64,000 nucleotides of DNA from assembly GCA_963667005.1 (NCBI GenBank), contig OY762937.1:2728001-2792000 (forward strand), in the 5' to 3' direction. The notes beneath the pieces were generated by a model, which worked only from the letters and a program-made list of their open reading frames with translations, was not told the DNA's origin and searched no databases. Position 1 is the first letter of the stretch. Every line of letters begins with the position of its first letter. Shown piece by piece: positions 1 through 7,461 of the stretch. The position numbers and the translations under genes were made by a program. The DNA is from G963662605 sp963667005 (lineage in GTDB: Bacteria; Bacteroidota; Ignavibacteria; Ignavibacteriales; Ignavibacteriaceae).

Positions 1-1115
1 TTGGATGTATAGATATTTAAGATACGGTTTCCGCGTCCTTCCATGTATGTGAGAGCGGTTACACCATCTGGCAGCACGGGTGTGATGACATACGATCCGC
101 TTTTAAGCATACGAAGGTCATAGGGTGAACCGTCGTTAATATATGCAGCATTGGAGCCTTTGTAGGCCTTATAATATATCCATGTCCCTTGTCCCGCAAC
201 ATTTATCGAAACAGGATCAGTCGGGCTTGCGGAGGGGAATTGAGAAACATCATTAAATGGCTGGGTCCAGTAAGCTATCGGAGCATCATCCTCCAGAGTT
301 TTGAAAGTAACCAGAGTTCCATATTTGACGCCGATTGACGTAACCGCATATGCCATTACGTAGTATGTTGCGCCCGGAGTAAGATTTAGAATCGGAGAGG
401 TAAATTGTCCTGTTGTACCTGAGAAAACGACTTTAGAAGAAGAAGTATCAGGGAATCCGGTTGCATTATAGCAAACTCCGGAACTTAATATAATGGATGA
501 ACCGTTGCCGGTTATCGTACCGCCGACGACTGCACTGCGCTGGTTAATATCCGTGACTTTATCAGTTGACACAGTTACATCTGCGGCACCGGGACTCGTA
601 ATTAGTACATTGTCAAGGTATACACTGCCATTTGAATTAGTATAGAACTTTACATACTTGACTGAAGTATCATTGATTGCGACTCTGCGAAGTGTCCAAA
701 CCGATGGGACATCAAATGAATCTACATAAGCACTCCAGGTCGTTTTATCTTTTGATGTGGCAACAAAGATTTTCCTTCCTCCACCGGATGGTTTATTGAC
801 GTAGAACGTTAAAACGCCTGCACCATATTGAAGTTTTGGAGAAATTAAAGCATTTGATTTTGTGGCCATGTAAAGACTGTATGTGCCATCCTGAGCCGGG
901 GTTGCAGTACTTCGAATATTATTACTGGCGGTTGTCCAGGTACCGGTCGCGGCATTTATTGCATTAGATGAAGTCGCCGCTGTTGCCCATACAGTATCTT
1001 CAAAACTTTCAGGTAAGTATGAGTAGAGAGTCTGAGCTGGCAGGGAACTGCCGAAAATCAAAAAAAGAAATAAAACAACTAGCGAATAAGGGAAGTGACT
1101 GTGGGATTTGTTCAT
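1..1115 (-). CDS. Secreted multidomain protein, 3' part outside window (partial)
   Basis: The reading frame is open from an ATG at 1115 down to the window edge (371 codons seen), so the C-terminus is missing. The first ~26 residues form a classical signal peptide: a short basic/polar start, a hydrophobic LVVLFLFLIF core and a cleavage-like SLPAQ. The mature part begins YSYLPESFEDT and reads like the choice-of-anchor or jelly-roll modules of Bacteroidota surface proteins. It is followed by an Ig/fibronectin-like stretch with VVGGTITGNGSS and LTPGATYYVMAYAV. AGAAGG lies just upstream of the ATG (RBS, about 1123-1128). No catalytic motif is visible. By analogy with other proteins of this group it may end in a T9SS sorting domain beyond the edge; that is inference. 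The real function is unknown. Confidence 0.75.
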   Translation of the reverse strand, partial: MNKSHSHFPYSLVVLFLFLIFGSSLPAQTLYSYLPESFEDTVWATAATSSNAINAATGTWTTASNNIRSTATPAQDGTYSLYMATKSNALISPKLQYGAGVLTFYVNKPSGGGRKIFVATSKDKTTWSAYVDSFDVPSVWTLRRVAINDTSVKYVKFYTNSNGSVYLDNVLITSPGAADVTVSTDKVTDINQRSAVVGGTITGNGSSIILSSGVCYNATGFPDTSSSKVVFSGTTGQFTSPILNLTPGATYYVMAYAVTSIGVKYGTLVTFKTLEDDAPIAYWTQPFNDVSQFPSASPTDPVSINVAGQGTWIYYKAYKGSNAAYINDGSPYDLRMLKSGSYVITPVLPDGVTALTYMEGRGNRILNIYTS

Positions 1116-1227
1116 AAAAAACCTTCTAGAGTTTAAAATCAATGAAGATGTATGATCTTTCAAAATCGGATACATCCATGCAAAAACACGCACCAACCGA
1201 GCACATATTACACGGTGTAAAAAGAAC

Positions 1228-1264
1228 ACTTTTAATAAGTGTAAATAATACACTTATTAAAAGT
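1228..1264. repeat. Perfect 15-bp inverted repeat (operator- or hairpin-like)
   Basis: ACTTTTAATAAGTGT at 1228-1242 and its exact reverse complement at 1250-1264 are separated by 7 bases. A second small palindrome, TTACAC-G-GTGTAA, sits just to the left at 1208-1220. The pair lies 113-149 bases upstream of the secreted-protein start at 1115, on its promoter side. It could bind a dimeric regulator or fold as a hairpin. There is no U-run, so an intrinsic terminator is unlikely. Confidence 0.6.
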
Positions 1265-1440
1265 TACATAACATTTGGATAAAAGTCAATATGAATATTC
1301 ACTAAGCAATAAAATTCAGGTATATCTAATGAAGAGTTTCTGATTTCGGTAGTTTTTACCGATGAATTTTACGAAGGAATCTATTGCATAGCAAAATAAA
1401 ATAGCACGCTATAAGTCTTGCTTAAAAAAATCCGTGAAAA

Positions 1441-1483
1441 TCCGTGTCTCCCGCCTGCATGGGTGCGTCAGCAGTCGGGCAGG
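1441..1483. repeat. Degenerate intergenic palindrome
   Basis: CCCGCCTGC (1450-1458) faces GCAGTCGGG (1471-1479), with 8 of 9 positions complementary. It is preceded by the near-duplicate phrase ATCCGTGAAAATCCGTGTC. The GC-rich composition differs from the AT-rich surroundings and resembles phrases dispersed between genes in many genomes. Nothing else is seen in 1116-1501 apart from the 1208-1264 palindromes. Confidence 0.35.
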
Positions 1484-1501
1484 TCCGCGTTCTATTACAT
1501 G

Positions 1502-1527
1502 AAAAAAGGCAGTCATTTCTGACTGCC
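1502..1527 (-). terminator. Rho-independent terminator after tRNA-Ser
   Basis: On the minus strand an 8-bp perfect stem, GGCAGTCA with TGACTGCC (1508-1515 and 1520-1527), carries a 4-base loop. It is followed by six T residues (1507-1502). It lies 7 bases past the tRNA 3' end and would end the ZIP/tRNA transcript. Confidence 0.88.
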
Positions 1528-1534
1528 TTAAGTG

Positions 1535-1623
1535 CGGAGAGAGAGAGATTCGAACTCTCGGTATCGGTTACCCAATACAACAGTTTTCGAGACTGCCGCA
1601 TTCAACCACTCTGCCATCTCTCC
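1535..1623 (-). tRNA. tRNA-Ser (anticodon CGA)
   Basis: The minus strand folds as a class II tRNA. The acceptor GGAGAGA (1623-1617) pairs with TCTCTCC, with discriminator G at 1535. The anticodon arm is GCAGT-CTCGAAA-ACTGT with CGA at loop positions 34-36, reading UCG. A long variable arm and the T-loop GTTCGAATC follow. The 3' CCA is not encoded (the next bases are CAC). The gene starts 9 bases after the ZIP transporter stop on the same strand, so the two may share a transcript. Confidence 0.95.
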
Positions 1624-1632
1624 TGATAAAAA

Positions 1633-2364
1633 TCAAAAAGCGAGTTTTGAGACAACAAAAATAAAAAGAAATCCTGACAAAAAAGAGAGAACCACTAATT
1701 TTTTATGATGATGAAATATTTCGCCCATAACTGCGTGCATTGCTAGAAAGAAAAATCCACCGCTGATATGTCCCTGAATAATACCAAGGAGCCATGAGTT
1801 AGCCTGGAAATGAGCAAGGTTACCGACGATAGTACCGACGACGGTGGTTATTTCAACAAGAAAAACGAATTCAAAAATTTTATATTTTCTATAATTGGCA
1901 CCTCCCATGAGTGATGCAAGGGCAATTCCTTCGGGAAATTTATGCGCGAATACTGCGGAAAAGATAGCATTTCTATCCGCGCCTCCGGTTGATAAGGCTA
2001 AACCATCCAAGAATGAATGGAAGGACAAAGCAGTAAACAAGAGCATTACAATGTCAGAAAATTTCTTTGTTGTAGCTTCATCAAAGTGACTTGCAGAGCA
2101 GGCAGGGCAGATATGAAAATAGAATTTATTGATCAACCAAAAAAGCAGATAGCCGCTTATAATGGATACAATAGCTTCGTAATATTTGAGTGAACCAAGA
2201 GATTCCGGAATGAGAATAAGAATTGCAGCACCGGCAAGTGCTCCGGCTGACAGGGAAATAAGCGCGCATAGCTTATCATGCGTAAGTTTAATTTTAAATA
2301 CCAATCCCGCTCCGGCAAGTGCCGAAAAGAAGGATAGTATGGACTGAATTAGTGTTACTGTCAT
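1633..2364 (-). CDS. ZIP family divalent metal transporter
   Basis: A 243-residue inner-membrane protein with about eight hydrophobic segments, the usual length for bacterial ZIP proteins. The two hallmark metal-binding helices are clear: HSFLDGLAL (H116, D120) in TM4 and HKFPEGIAL (H141, E145) in TM5. A CPAC pair (about residues 86-89) and a histidine cluster near the C-terminus (HHHKK) could bind metal on soluble loops. Members of this family move Zn(II), Fe(II) or Mn(II) into the cytoplasm; the sequence does not say which. The gene is monocistronic apart from the tRNA just downstream. No Fur- or Zur-like box is evident in the 196-base gap upstream. Confidence 0.9.
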   Translation of the reverse strand: MTVTLIQSILSFFSALAGAGLVFKIKLTHDKLCALISLSAGALAGAAILILIPESLGSLKYYEAIVSIISGYLLFWLINKFYFHICPACSASHFDEATTKKFSDIVMLLFTALSFHSFLDGLALSTGGADRNAIFSAVFAHKFPEGIALASLMGGANYRKYKIFEFVFLVEITTVVGTIVGNLAHFQANSWLLGIIQGHISGGFFFLAMHAVMGEIFHHHKKLVVLSFLSGFLFIFVVSKLAF

Positions 2365-2560
2365 AAAATTTAGATTAAAACATATAATTTATTGAAAATA
2401 CTGCACTTATAAAACATTTTAAGTCTATAAATAATTCACCTGGTAGTAAAAACAGGTAATCTCAACGTCAATTATGATTTTTGGGGTCAATCCCGACGAT
2501 TAATCTTACAGCAATCTTTATATTTACTATATATCTTCGGTAATTAAAGAACTGTGTAAC

Positions 2561-3988
2561 ATGAAAAGACTTTGTATTGCATTTCTGGTATTAGTTATTT
2601 TTACACAAATATTATATCCACAGGTAAGCGTTAACTCCGACTCCCGCATGTCGTGGTGGCGCGAAGCCCGGTTTGGTATGTTCATTCACTGGGGCGTGTA
2701 TTCAGTCCCGGCAGGCGTGTATAAGGAGCAGCAGATCAATAAGGCTTCCGAATGGATTATGAACCGGGCCAAGATTCCGGTTACCGAATATCAGAAATTT
2801 GCAGCACAATTCAACCCGGTAAAATATGATGCTGATGCATGGGTTAAGGCGGCTAAAGAAGCCGGAATGAAATATATTGTCATAACCGCAAAACATCACG
2901 ACGGATTTGCGATGTTCAAAACGAGTGCGAGCAGGTGGAATATCGTTGATGCAACGCCATATGGCAAAGATGTTTTAAAGTCCCTCTCGGAAGCCTGTAA
3001 GAAGTACGGTATAAAACTGGGCTTCTATTATTCACAAGCTCAGGACTGGAACAATCCGGGCGGTGCAGCAGCAAAAAAAGCTGCTTCGGAAGGCTGGGCA
3101 AATCCCGATTCTGTTGCAATTGATGTTTATACGAAAGAACATAGCGGGCATTGGGACTCTCTTCAGACCACCAAATCAATGAGTGAATACATGAATCAGG
3201 TTGCAGTTCCACAAGTTAAAGAATTGCTCACTAATTACGGTGATGTCGCTGTTTTGTGGTGGGATACTCCAACGGGGATGACCGATGAATATGCCGAAGA
3301 GCTATCCGGACTTCTGAAACTCCAACCGGATATTATTACCAATGATCGTCTGAAACGCCCGAATTATAAAGGTGATTATAAAACTCCCGAACAAAAAATT
3401 CCGAATGTGGATGAGCTTGACGGCAAAGACTGGGAAACGTGCATGACCATGAACGGCAGCTGGGGATATAAAAGCTCTGATCATAAATGGAAAAGCACTG
3501 AAACGCTGGTTCATAACCTGATTGATATTGCATCAAAAGGCGGCAACTATTTATTAAATGTCGGTCCGACTGCACTGGGTGAGTTCCCTGAAGAGAGTAT
3601 TGTGCGCCTGAAGGAAATCGGTGCATGGATGAAAAAGAACGGCGAAGCAATTTATGGTACCAAGGCAAATCCGCTTTCACCAATCGACTGGGGCAGATGC
3701 ACCGCGAAAGATTCTGCCGGCAAAACGATATTATATTTTTCAATATTCAACTATCCGAAAGACGGCAAGTTGTTATTACCGGAATTGCCGGTGAATATTT
3801 CTTCGGCTACGTTATTGCAAAACGGGGCACCATTACAGTTTACCAGACAGGATAACAGATTTAACGTCAGTCTCCCGGTCGTTTGCCCGGGTACAATTGC
3901 TACAGTAATTAAAATCATGACTGATGGAAAAATTGAAAAGACAGCTCAACGGGCCAAAACAAAAATGAAAGCCGGGGAGCTCGACTAA
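2561..3988 (+). CDS. Alpha-L-fucosidase, GH29, secreted
   Basis: 475 residues with an N-terminal signal peptide (about 1-20). The GH29 (beta/alpha)8 domain follows, starting WWREARFGMFIHWGVYSVPAG. Family motifs seen include AGMKYIVITAKHHDGF, LGFYYSQAQDW and VLWWDTPTG, where D235 aligns with the catalytic nucleophile. GGNYLLNVGP is the usual motif closing the barrel, followed by a C-terminal beta domain. It should release L-fucose from glycan ends in the periplasm or outside the cell. The acid/base residue is poorly conserved in GH29 and I do not assign it. It stands alone with no fucose catabolic genes beside it, although an acylating aldehyde dehydrogenase lies 1.6 kb downstream. Confidence 0.92.
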   Translation: MKRLCIAFLVLVIFTQILYPQVSVNSDSRMSWWREARFGMFIHWGVYSVPAGVYKEQQINKASEWIMNRAKIPVTEYQKFAAQFNPVKYDADAWVKAAKEAGMKYIVITAKHHDGFAMFKTSASRWNIVDATPYGKDVLKSLSEACKKYGIKLGFYYSQAQDWNNPGGAAAKKAASEGWANPDSVAIDVYTKEHSGHWDSLQTTKSMSEYMNQVAVPQVKELLTNYGDVAVLWWDTPTGMTDEYAEELSGLLKLQPDIITNDRLKRPNYKGDYKTPEQKIPNVDELDGKDWETCMTMNGSWGYKSSDHKWKSTETLVHNLIDIASKGGNYLLNVGPTALGEFPEESIVRLKEIGAWMKKNGEAIYGTKANPLSPIDWGRCTAKDSAGKTILYFSIFNYPKDGKLLLPELPVNISSATLLQNGAPLQFTRQDNRFNVSLPVVCPGTIATVIKIMTDGKIEKTAQRAKTKMKAGELD

Positions 3989-4037
3989 AAATATTTTCAA
4001 ACGTGTAAAATTCGAGGAGTTAATCGGCAGTTAAATG

Positions 4038-4078
4038 TTCGGGGAGCCTGTGATTGCAAAACCACACGGCTCCCTGAA
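4038..4078. terminator. Hairpin between convergent genes
   Basis: GGGAGCC (4042-4048) pairs with GGCTCCC (4068-4074), and flanking bases extend the stem imperfectly. It sits between the converging fucosidase and DUF5700 genes. There is no strong T-run on either strand, so it is a possible bidirectional transcription end rather than a canonical terminator. Confidence 0.45.
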
Positions 4079-4087
4079 CCGGCAATA

Positions 4088-5158
4088 TTATTTGTGTGTA
4101 ATAGCGTTTATTACTTTATCCGACCACATTGGTAATCTAGCATGATTTACGTTGTTGCTAACAATTACCGCTTCATTGTATGTGGGGAGCAATAAACCCG
4201 GATCACACATGCAGTCGATCAATCTCTGTTTGCCGAATGTTTTTTCAATCAGTACGGACATTTTGTAACCGACTGTATACCAAGGACCCTGAATTCCCAT
4301 AAATTCCATACCTACAGAATCAATATCTTTTTCAGCAATTGTGCCATCAAGGATTGCATTGAAAAATTTATCAACAGAAAGAAGATTTGCACTAAAATTA
4401 TCCATGTCTCTATCCCAACGCGAATAATCTTCACTTGAACTGTATTTGTGCGGATGTGTGTATGGACTGCCGGCAGCAGCAAGCATTGCATATCCTTCAC
4501 CAAAAGCACCGACCCAGTCAAGTACTGTTTGTGCTTTTACCGGCAGAGCGGCTAACTTTGCAGCACGGCTTTCAGCACAACAGGAAGCATACCCTATATG
4601 GTGCAACTCATGGGCTAAAGTATTTTCAAATTTGGATTTAGATTCATCGGTATTTACATAAAGAAAGATTGCAGGATCGGTTTTTGTTTCAAACACAAAG
4701 CTGTTTTTGCCGGGTTTGATAACAGGGTAGATTTTTGCTTTGATCGTTGCACCCGCGGGCAGGTAGTTCAGTGCTTTTTGTGCGGCATCGTCCACATCGG
4801 CTTTAACCCATTGTTTCAGAGTTTCTTTAAGCTCATCGCGCTTTGCGAAGAGAGAAGCAGATAAAACAAATGTTTTAAAGTTTTCTTCGGTGTATTCGTG
4901 TTTGAAAGATTCTTCACGTTTTTTTAGCCGGGTAAATCCTTCTGATTTGAATAACTTTTGCCAATCAGCATCCGTAATGGTCTCATTAGAAGCTTTTTTT
5001 GCGAGAATGTCAACTACTGCCTCGGCTTCATCAGCTACTATTTGAACATTTACGGGTGATTTATCTTGTTTTTGAGCGTAGGTGTTGGTTAAAGGTGAGC
5101 TAAAGAAGAATAGAGTTAACAGCAGAATTGATGTGTGTTTCAATAAATTGAGTTTCAT
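4088..5158 (-). CDS. DUF5700-type putative zinc-dependent peptidase
   Basis: 356 residues from the chosen ATG at 5158. A longer frame from 5203 exists, but starting at 5158 gives a clean signal peptide (MKLNLLKHTS, then a Leu/Phe core, ending near TYAQ), so the shorter form is preferred. The zinc-peptidase signature HELHH is at residues 183-187, in FENTLAHELHHIGY, followed by a CC pair. The layout, an alpha-helical secreted protein with a mid-protein HExxH, matches my recollection of DUF5700, annotated as a predicted zinc peptidase; no substrate is known. It would act in the periplasm or be exported. The RBS is weak. It converges with the fucosidase but there is no evidence that they work together. 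Confidence 0.7.
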   Translation of the reverse strand: MKLNLLKHTSILLLTLFFFSSPLTNTYAQKQDKSPVNVQIVADEAEAVVDILAKKASNETITDADWQKLFKSEGFTRLKKREESFKHEYTEENFKTFVLSASLFAKRDELKETLKQWVKADVDDAAQKALNYLPAGATIKAKIYPVIKPGKNSFVFETKTDPAIFLYVNTDESKSKFENTLAHELHHIGYASCCAESRAAKLAALPVKAQTVLDWVGAFGEGYAMLAAAGSPYTHPHKYSSSEDYSRWDRDMDNFSANLLSVDKFFNAILDGTIAEKDIDSVGMEFMGIQGPWYTVGYKMSVLIEKTFGKQRLIDCMCDPGLLLPTYNEAVIVSNNVNHARLPMWSDKVINAITHK

Positions 5159-5316
5159 AAAACCAGCATTATTTAATGAGTAATTAATAATTATTAGACT
5201 CAAGAAAATTACAAAAGGTTGTAACGAGCAGGAAAATAATTGGGATGAACGGTCAATAGAGTAGATGTCGATGAATTTCGAATACGGGTTTCATATTTTA
5301 ATTCATATATACATGT

Positions 5317-5477
5317 CATTCCGGAAAATCTGCCATTTTATTAATTGTCCTAACTTGGATGCTGTTTGGCAGATTTGTCCGGAATCCATTTTCAGAAAAA
5401 AGGAATTAGGAAATGTCCGTTGACAGTAAATAATTGGAACCATATGTAGACAGTCCGCCGCGGTGGATTCCGGAATG
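5317..5477. repeat. Nested inverted-repeat element in intergenic DNA
   Basis: The gap 5159-5614 holds several inverted pairs. TTCCGGAAAATCTGCCA (5319-5335) faces TGGCAGATTTGTCCGGAA (5367-5384) with one extra base. TCCGGAATCC (5378-5387) faces GGATTCCGGA (5465-5474). The outer ends are TCATTCCGGA (5317-5326) and TCCGGAATGA (5468-5477). The block is more structured and GC-rich than its flanks and resembles small palindromic elements dispersed between genes. A possible 81-codon frame over it has no coding character. Confidence 0.5.
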
Positions 5478-5614
5478 AGAGACTTAGTTTGAGGCCAATA
5501 TTGCACGTGAACTATTTTACACGGGGAGTTTACTTCCAACTTCTTCATTATTTTCTTATTTGAAAGTCTCGTTTTGATACGATATATTAATAGTTCAAAT
5601 AATATGGATTTTGC

Positions 5615-7201
5615 ATGTCATTGGATAAAGATTTACTTTCGACACAGGAAGTTCGGGATTTAACAAAACTTGCGAAAAAAGCTCAATTGGAATTTAAGCT
5701 TTATACGCAGGAACAAGTTGATAAGATTGTAAAAGCAATGGCTGATGCCGGTTATGCCGAATCAGAACGCCTCGCGAAAATGGCTTGCGAGGAAAGCGGT
5801 TTTGGTAAAGTGCAGGATAAGTTGGTGAAGAACCAATTTGCTACACGCCAGGTTTGGGAATCCATTAAAGATTTGAAAACAGTCGGTGTTATTGCAACTG
5901 AATTCAACGGTAAAATTATTAAGATTGCCGAACCTATGGGTGTCGTTGCAGCTATCGTTCCTTCCACGAATCCGACTTCTACAGCAATGTTTAAGAGCAT
6001 GATTTCCTTAAAAGGCCGTAACGGTATCGTTATCAGCCCACATCCCCGTACAAGAAACAGCACTATGGAAGCTGTTCGCGTCGTACGTGAAGCTGCAGAA
6101 AGGGCAGGCGCTCCTAAGGGATTGATTCAGTGTATGTCTAATCCCACACTCGAAGGCACAAACGCTTTGATGCGCGACCCGAACATCGCAGTAATTTTGG
6201 CAACCGGTGCAGGTGCTATGGTTAAAGCTGCATACAGTTCTGGTACACCGGCATACGGAGTAGGCGCAGGAAACGTTCCTGCATTTATTGAGAAAACAGC
6301 GAACTATAAAAAAGCTGTTGCCGATATTATTTACGGAACTACATTTGATAATGGAACGTTGTGCTCATCCGAACAGGCAATTATCGTTGACCGTCATTTA
6401 TACGATCAAGTTGTGGAAGAATGTAAAATTCAGGGCGCTCATTTTACTAACTCTGAAGAAAAAGCAAAACTCGCAAAAATGATTTTGAAAGACGGCCGCA
6501 TAAATCCTGATATCGTTGGTAAACCGGCGACATGGATTGCTCAACAGGCCGGATTCAATGTCCCTGCAAACACACGCGTCCTCATTTCCGAATGTACTGA
6601 AGTCGGGAAGAGTGAACCGCTGTCATATGAAAAATTATCACCTATTCTTGCGATGTACAAGGTTGACGGCTGGCTTGAAGGCTGTCATAAGTGTATTGAT
6701 CTGTTAGTGTTCGGCGGAATCGGCCACTCGATGGCAATCCATTCGAATGATGCCGATGTCATTATGAAATTTGCGATAGAAAAACCCGCATTTAGAATTC
6801 TTGTAAACACAGTCGCCGCATTAGGCGCCGTAGGAAATACGACTGCATTGTTGCCGTCATTGACACTCGGACCCGGAACCTGGGGCGGATCAATCGTATC
6901 CGAAAACGTATCAGCTAAACATCTCATCAATGTTAAATCATTAGCGTTTGAAGTAAACCCGATCAATTCCAAAGGCGATATGCCTTCATTGACTTCGATC
7001 AGCGGAGCTGATACAACATCACGCAGCTTCGTCAGTGAAATTGAAGAGAGACTCCGTGCACGCGCAGGTAATCCGGTTATCAATCAGGATAACACACCGA
7101 AGTGCAAACCGGCGACCGCACCTTTATCCAAGGATAAAGAATTCGGTAACGGTATTAGTGCTGATGAAATACAAAAGATTATTTCAGGGTTTAAGTTCTA
7201 A
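5615..7201 (+). CDS. CoA-acylating aldehyde dehydrogenase with encapsulation-peptide-like tail
   Basis: 528 residues of the EutE/AdhE-N family, which oxidises a short aldehyde to acyl-CoA with NAD+ and CoA. Seen: PMGVVAAIVPSTNPTSTAMFK (107-127), the ATGAGAMVKAAY nucleotide-fold segment, catalytic Cys C250 in NGTLCSSEQ, and the C-terminal LLVFGGIGHSMAIHSND block typical of EutE-like enzymes. After the catalytic domain a linker rich in Pro, Lys and Ala (about 490-511) leads to a short amphipathic helix, ISADEIQKIISGFKF (514-528). Linker plus helix is how encapsulation peptides of bacterial microcompartment cargo look. No shell protein gene lies in the window. It stands alone. Possible substrates are acetaldehyde, propionaldehyde or lactaldehyde-derived products; I cannot choose. 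Confidence 0.88.
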   Translation: MSLDKDLLSTQEVRDLTKLAKKAQLEFKLYTQEQVDKIVKAMADAGYAESERLAKMACEESGFGKVQDKLVKNQFATRQVWESIKDLKTVGVIATEFNGKIIKIAEPMGVVAAIVPSTNPTSTAMFKSMISLKGRNGIVISPHPRTRNSTMEAVRVVREAAERAGAPKGLIQCMSNPTLEGTNALMRDPNIAVILATGAGAMVKAAYSSGTPAYGVGAGNVPAFIEKTANYKKAVADIIYGTTFDNGTLCSSEQAIIVDRHLYDQVVEECKIQGAHFTNSEEKAKLAKMILKDGRINPDIVGKPATWIAQQAGFNVPANTRVLISECTEVGKSEPLSYEKLSPILAMYKVDGWLEGCHKCIDLLVFGGIGHSMAIHSNDADVIMKFAIEKPAFRILVNTVAALGAVGNTTALLPSLTLGPGTWGGSIVSENVSAKHLINVKSLAFEVNPINSKGDMPSLTSISGADTTSRSFVSEIEERLRARAGNPVINQDNTPKCKPATAPLSKDKEFGNGISADEIQKIISGFKF

Positions 7202-7265
7202 TAAGAAGTTACATAGATTATTAATAAAGAGCAGTCTCCGAACTGCTTTTTTTATTTGTAGGAAT

Positions 7266-7443
7266 TTCACCGCAAAGGCGCAGAGTACTTTTGTAGGATG
7301 ACTCTCCGAGTCGTCCACAAAAATTGGTTCAACTTCTTCATGGTCGACACAGAGTGTCAACCTACGATTTGAAATTGAACCGCAGAGACTCAAAATTTTT
7401 CTTTTAAATAAAATTGCTTTGCGTCTTCGCGTCTCTGCGGTTC
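7266..7443. repeat. Nested dispersed-type intergenic repeats
   Basis: Two hairpin-forming units lie between the aldehyde dehydrogenase and the class V aminotransferase. Unit 1 begins at about 7292 with GTAGGATGACTCTCCGAGTC; its partner ends GTGTCAACCTAC near 7366 and is complementary at most positions. Unit 2 is GAACCGCAGAGAC at 7377-7389 facing GTCTCTGCGGTTC at 7431-7443, perfectly inverted. The phrases CCGCAAAGGCGCAGAG and CTTTGCGTCTTCGCGTCTC are the kind of sequence found scattered many times in some genomes. No coding potential is seen. Confidence 0.6.
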
Positions 7444-7461
7444 GTTCTTCTGTGACTTGGG

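Noticed and set aside
1444..1626. 60-codon plus-strand frame over the tRNA
   Set aside because: It is antisense to tRNA-Ser and its terminator.
5303..5548. 81-codon minus-strand frame in the gap before the aldehyde dehydrogenase
   Set aside because: It runs through nested inverted repeats, has no RBS and no recognisable protein character.
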